DNA of 64,000 bases from Rhynchopus sp. YZ270_cl-10 (Eukaryota; Euglenozoa; Diplonemea; Diplonemida; Diplonemidae), in the NCBI GenBank assembly GCA_964035575.1, contig OZ037856.1:1054001-1118000 (forward strand), given 5' to 3'. Positions 60,487 through 64,000 of this stretch are shown here, one piece after another. Numbering within the stretch: position 1 is the stretch's first letter; the number at the start of each line of letters is the position of its first letter. The notes under the pieces were generated by a model. The model was not told where the DNA came from. It did not search any database and saw nothing but the letters and a program-made list of their open reading frames with translations. Made by a program: the position numbers and the translations under genes.

Positions 60487-63400
60487 ATGGGTTGTTGTCA
60501 GAGTGACGTTGCACCGCCCCCAAAAGGGGTCACTAACCAAGCGTCAAAGCCAATACCTCGTCCACGCCCGCAGAGGCAGACAGAGGCCCCGCAGGCACCA
60601 CCTCCACCACCACCACCAACACAACCACAGCCACCTAGCGAACGCCGAGTACCCCCAGAGGAAGAAAAAAAACCTTCCAAAACACTTCCAGGGCCGACCA
60701 ACCCAAAGCCTACCAAACAACCGGCCAGCCCCAACGCAAAAGGGGCAGGAAAGACACCGGCACGTACCCCCCTCCCAGGTCGTACCTCTCCTGCCCCTAC
60801 GGTACGCGCTTCCGCTACCCCACAACGAGTCAACGTAGAGCGGAATACCAATGTAAGCAGTACCGGCGGTGCGTCGTCGTCGTCATCATCACATCAACAG
60901 CTGGAAACACTGGAGAGGACTTCCCATGAAAGGAGAAGGGCCTCTGCAACCGGGGGTACAGATGACAAAACCGCTACCGACAAAACGGATGCAGTAAAAG
61001 GCCCCGCAAAGGCCCCTGCAAATGGAATACCTCCCCCTACGTTATCGCCGATGGAAGGGAAATTAGATTTGCCAGACGCTGTTACCCCAGACACACAAAA
61101 AATTGCTTCAAGAGGAGTACCCAACGGATCGGGCCGGCAGGTCAACCCTATACTAACAGGGTTGCACAGCCAAAAAGAGGAGGGGAGACAGAGATTGAAT
61201 TTTGATGGGAGTCTTTCTGCAACGGAAGGGGGTGAGATGTTGAAGCATAGTCAGAGGGCGAATCCGATGATGGCGAAGAAGATTATGGAGTTTTCAAATT
61301 GCATGCGACGGACGGAGGATTCGGACAATATGTGCGAACAGGAAATGAGCAGCGGGTTGCCAAATGAACAGAGACATACTCACTATAGCCCTAACCGTGG
61401 ACAGAGTGAGGACGTCGAAGAATCTGACGACTGCCCTCGACTTCGTCATCTCCCTTCCATGCTGCGAAGAGAAGACTCCTTCCTTCAAGACGATATCTAC
61501 GGTGAGAACATAAACTACCGAAGCAGTCTAGCCGCGCACACTGGACACGAAGGTCGTCTCTTCTGCTCCCTCCGCACCTCCGGTCTTATCCCTCCCCCAG
61601 CGCTTCGTGGCGAAGATGACCCCCCAGATGCACCCCGCCTATCTTCTTCTGCTCCTCATTATTCCGCCCGCGCGCAAATGCTGTTTGGCATTGCTTTGAG
61701 TGGGGGTGATCTGATGGGTGCTAGCATTCCTGCGTCGCGTTTAAGAGTTGCGCTTAGCCAGCCTTCGTCTCCTACGTCATCGCCTCCGAGGGCTCCAGGG
61801 AAGCATAACCCCAGAGTGCAAAAGGGGGAGCAAAGGAAGGATGAGAATAAGCTGTTGAGGCAGTCGGGGTGGCCGCAGGCGGAGGGGCCGGCGTTGGTGG
61901 ATTTTTTGCTGGCGTCGACGAGGCATTTTGCGGGTGGGGTGGAGAGTCTGTCGAATGATGGGGATCCGCTGATATCGCAAGAGGCTGTGCAGCACTTTGC
62001 GAAGTGCAAAGATTTGTTCGAGCAGATTGATGCAGGGAAAACCGGGGAGTTCACTGCCTGGGAGCTTGCGACCGCGCTGCGGGACCAGTTCTCCGTGCAG
62101 ACAGAGCTGTCGATCCCACCCTACCTCGCAACCCCGCTGTTCCGGCAGATCGTTCCTGGGAAGCCCTATGCGACGTTGGTTGCTTGGTACTCATACTTCC
62201 ATGATAAAACGGTATGTAAGGAAAAAGCTGCCCTTTTGCTGCTTCATAGGGTAGGTTTATTCTCCCAACGCTCGACGTCATTTGTTTTGGTGGTCTTTTT
62301 CAAACATGGCTACTGGGGGGGAGCTATTAAAGTATACGTATACTTTATTCGGCGGGAATTACTGCTTAAATGGCCAAAAAACGAAAAAGGAAAAAAAAAA
62401 AAAAATCACTGTTATTTTGGGGTTTCTAGTGGCTGAAACCTCGCGAAAACACCACCATTGACATTTTTGGGCCAATCCCAGCCAGTGGTGGGGTCAATGT
62501 GGAAAAATGAACAATTTTTTGGTGACTTAAATTTTCACAAATCTGAACCCCATCAGGCACCAATCGTGTAAAAACTGATACACGCGTTTTAGGTCAAAAA
62601 TACTCATTTCTCAGCTCAAAGTGACCCCATCACAGCACGCACAGAATCCGGTCCACCGAAATCAAAAAAATTTTTTTTCGATTTTTTGTGCAAAAATTGC
62701 TGTAAAAATTTTTTGGTAAGAAAAATGTACACAAAAACCGTATACTTTATTTCACAGATTTCCACGCTCAAAATGGGTTTCCGCGCCGTATACTTTATTA
62801 CCCCCGTATACTTTATTAGCACCGTATACTTTATTAGCCCCCCCCCCAGTATAAAGAGCTTTTAAATGTAATGTATTCTCATAACCCCCACCACACAGCT
62901 GAAGTTCGCCTCGCAACCCGTAGCCTCCTTCAGAGACGTGCTGCGGCGCCTGCTCGACCCACCCTACTCCTTCTCCGACGGCGACTGCGACCTCAACGAG
63001 CGTGTCGACGCGAAAGCCATCATCGCGAAGTTCAAATCGGACCGCTATCTGCAACTCGAGCTGGGTTGGCCAGAGTATGTTTCTCACCCCCCCCTCTTAC
63101 CCCCTCAGGAATTACCCAATACACACCACTTTTCCTTAACTGTCTCTATAGCCAATGCACACCGGTGGGAAATTTTTTTGTATCTCCAGTCTTAGTTATG
63201 ACTCTACGCAAAAAACCATACACTAATTCCACAGCCCCGAAGCCTCTCTGAGTGCATTAGGAAGTTCACCACGTAGAGAAGATATGGAAAAACTTTTGAA
63301 GCTCCGTTGGGCATGGACTCGCGCCGATGCTGCACACGACGGCTTCATTGGAGCATGCGAGCTGGGCGACGCGCTTGAAGAGGCGGACGTTGCTGCCTGC

Positions 63401-64000
63401 CTAGGACGTTGCGTCGGCGACGTCAAGACGATCTGGAAGGAGCTGGACACCAGCGGGACCGGGGTGACGATGTGGTACGACTTCTTTAAGTTCTTCTCTG
63501 AGCACCGGGTACAACGCTATCAGGAGTTGACGCAGGTGGTGCCTAAGAGGCGCGCCAACGCGGAGCTGCAGCAGAACTTCAACCTGGACCTCCTCAAGAG
63601 CAACGCCCGCATCAACGTCGACTACGACGACCTCAACAGCACACAGCAGCTCAACAAAAAACGCAGACACGCCCTCGCCATCCCTGCCATCGCTGCCGCC
63701 CTCTCCATTCTTCCCTGCTCTGAACCCCGCCCCGACCCTTCTCCCCCTACTCCAGACGAAGCCCCTCAGGCAGACATGGCCCAATCTCTTGCCGCATTCG
63801 AAGCCCTCGAAGCAATGGTGCAGCAGGAGACCCCACGCAGAAGGGTTTCCCTCAAGGCTACCCCCGAAGTCATAACGACAACCGAATCGCGCGAAATAGA
63901 ACCACTGCAAAAGGTTCCACAGCCAACCCCAAAGAATGAAAGACAACCACCAAGCCCGGCAAAAGGAAACCAAAGGGAGAACCTCAGAGAGGTTCCGGTG
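60487..64000 (+). CDS. Proline-rich, probably acylated EF-hand protein (3' end outside window)
   Basis: Exons 60487-62211, 62899-63074 and 63235-64000 (open at the window end) give 889 residues so far. The N-terminus MGCCQS fits N-myristoylation of Gly2 with palmitoylation of the adjacent cysteines, so membrane attachment is likely. Residues 8-340 are low-complexity, rich in Pro/Ser/Thr/Ala and probably disordered. A folded part follows with EF-hand-like loops DAGKTGEFTAWE (515-526), a degenerate DGDCDLNERVDA (about 602), DAAHDGFIGACE (665-676) and DTSGTGVTMWYD (705-716). Loops 1 and 3 keep the key Asp, Gly and Glu; the others are weak. A further Pro-rich tail continues. Likely a calcium-responsive membrane-associated protein; no catalytic domain is seen. 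Introns have GTATGT donors and CACACAG/CCACAG acceptors; the first holds a transposon. Confidence 0.8.
62212..62898 (+). other. Intron 1 of the EF-hand gene (687 bases)
   Basis: Donor GTATGTAAG and acceptor ACCACACAG. Much longer than other introns here because of an inserted element (62313-62849). An unspliced frame would run 74 codons into the intron. Confidence 0.75.
62313..62849. mobile_element. TA-flanked inverted-repeat element inside an intron
   Basis: The ends CTGGGGGGGAGCTATTAAAG and CTTTATTAGCCCCCCCCCAG are inverted, flanked by TA on both sides. The GTATACTTTATTA motif is repeated several times at the right end. The module GTGGTGGGGTCAATGTGG is shared with the element at 15373-16330. 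A solo right end of the same family lies at 2258-2290. A TA duplication suggests Tc1/mariner-type mobilisation. No transposase. Confidence 0.7.

Overview
The window comes from a nuclear genome of a unicellular eukaryote. Genes carry short GT-AG introns with a strong GTATG donor, there is a mitochondrial-type NADP isocitrate dehydrogenase, and GC-rich exons sit in very long noncoding stretches full of T, A and C homopolymers. All eight gene models lie on the + strand. Six have a pyrimidine-rich tract ending in AG 31 to 62 bases before the start codon. One-directional genes with acceptor-like sites right upstream suggest polycistronic transcription with spliced-leader trans-splicing, as in Euglenozoa such as diplonemids, although 5'UTR introns would look the same. 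The lineage is inferred, not proven.

Layout. 1-42 kb is repeat-rich and holds three paralogous secreted cysteine-rich proteins (8.6, 17.8 and 25.4 kb) whose exchanged segments point to gene conversion. 42.4-64 kb is gene-dense. It holds a 2601-residue intronless type I membrane protein built from cadherin-like repeats, an unrecognised 428-residue protein, an unrecognised nuclear-looking protein of at least four exons (possibly one gene with the previous one), mitochondrial NADP-IDH in five exons, and a proline-rich, probably lipid-anchored EF-hand protein that runs off the window end.

The noncoding DNA holds two layers of repeats. The first is a set of non-autonomous DNA transposons with inverted ends. 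They include a hAT-like copy (8-bp target duplication), a piggyBac-like copy (TTAA) with another element inserted in it, TA-flanked elements (one in an intron), and near-perfect palindromes. Several carry related 7-, 8- or 9-bp TGTGTA minisatellites. The second layer is the most unusual content: roughly 80 copies of short (30-110 bp) stem-loop sequences in several families, here called SL-A to SL-G. Stems differ between copies but remain complementary while loops and 3' tails stay constant. Every copy I could find is on the same strand as the genes. These may be structured small RNAs, their retroposed copies (SINEs), or RNA elements of a polycistronic transcript.
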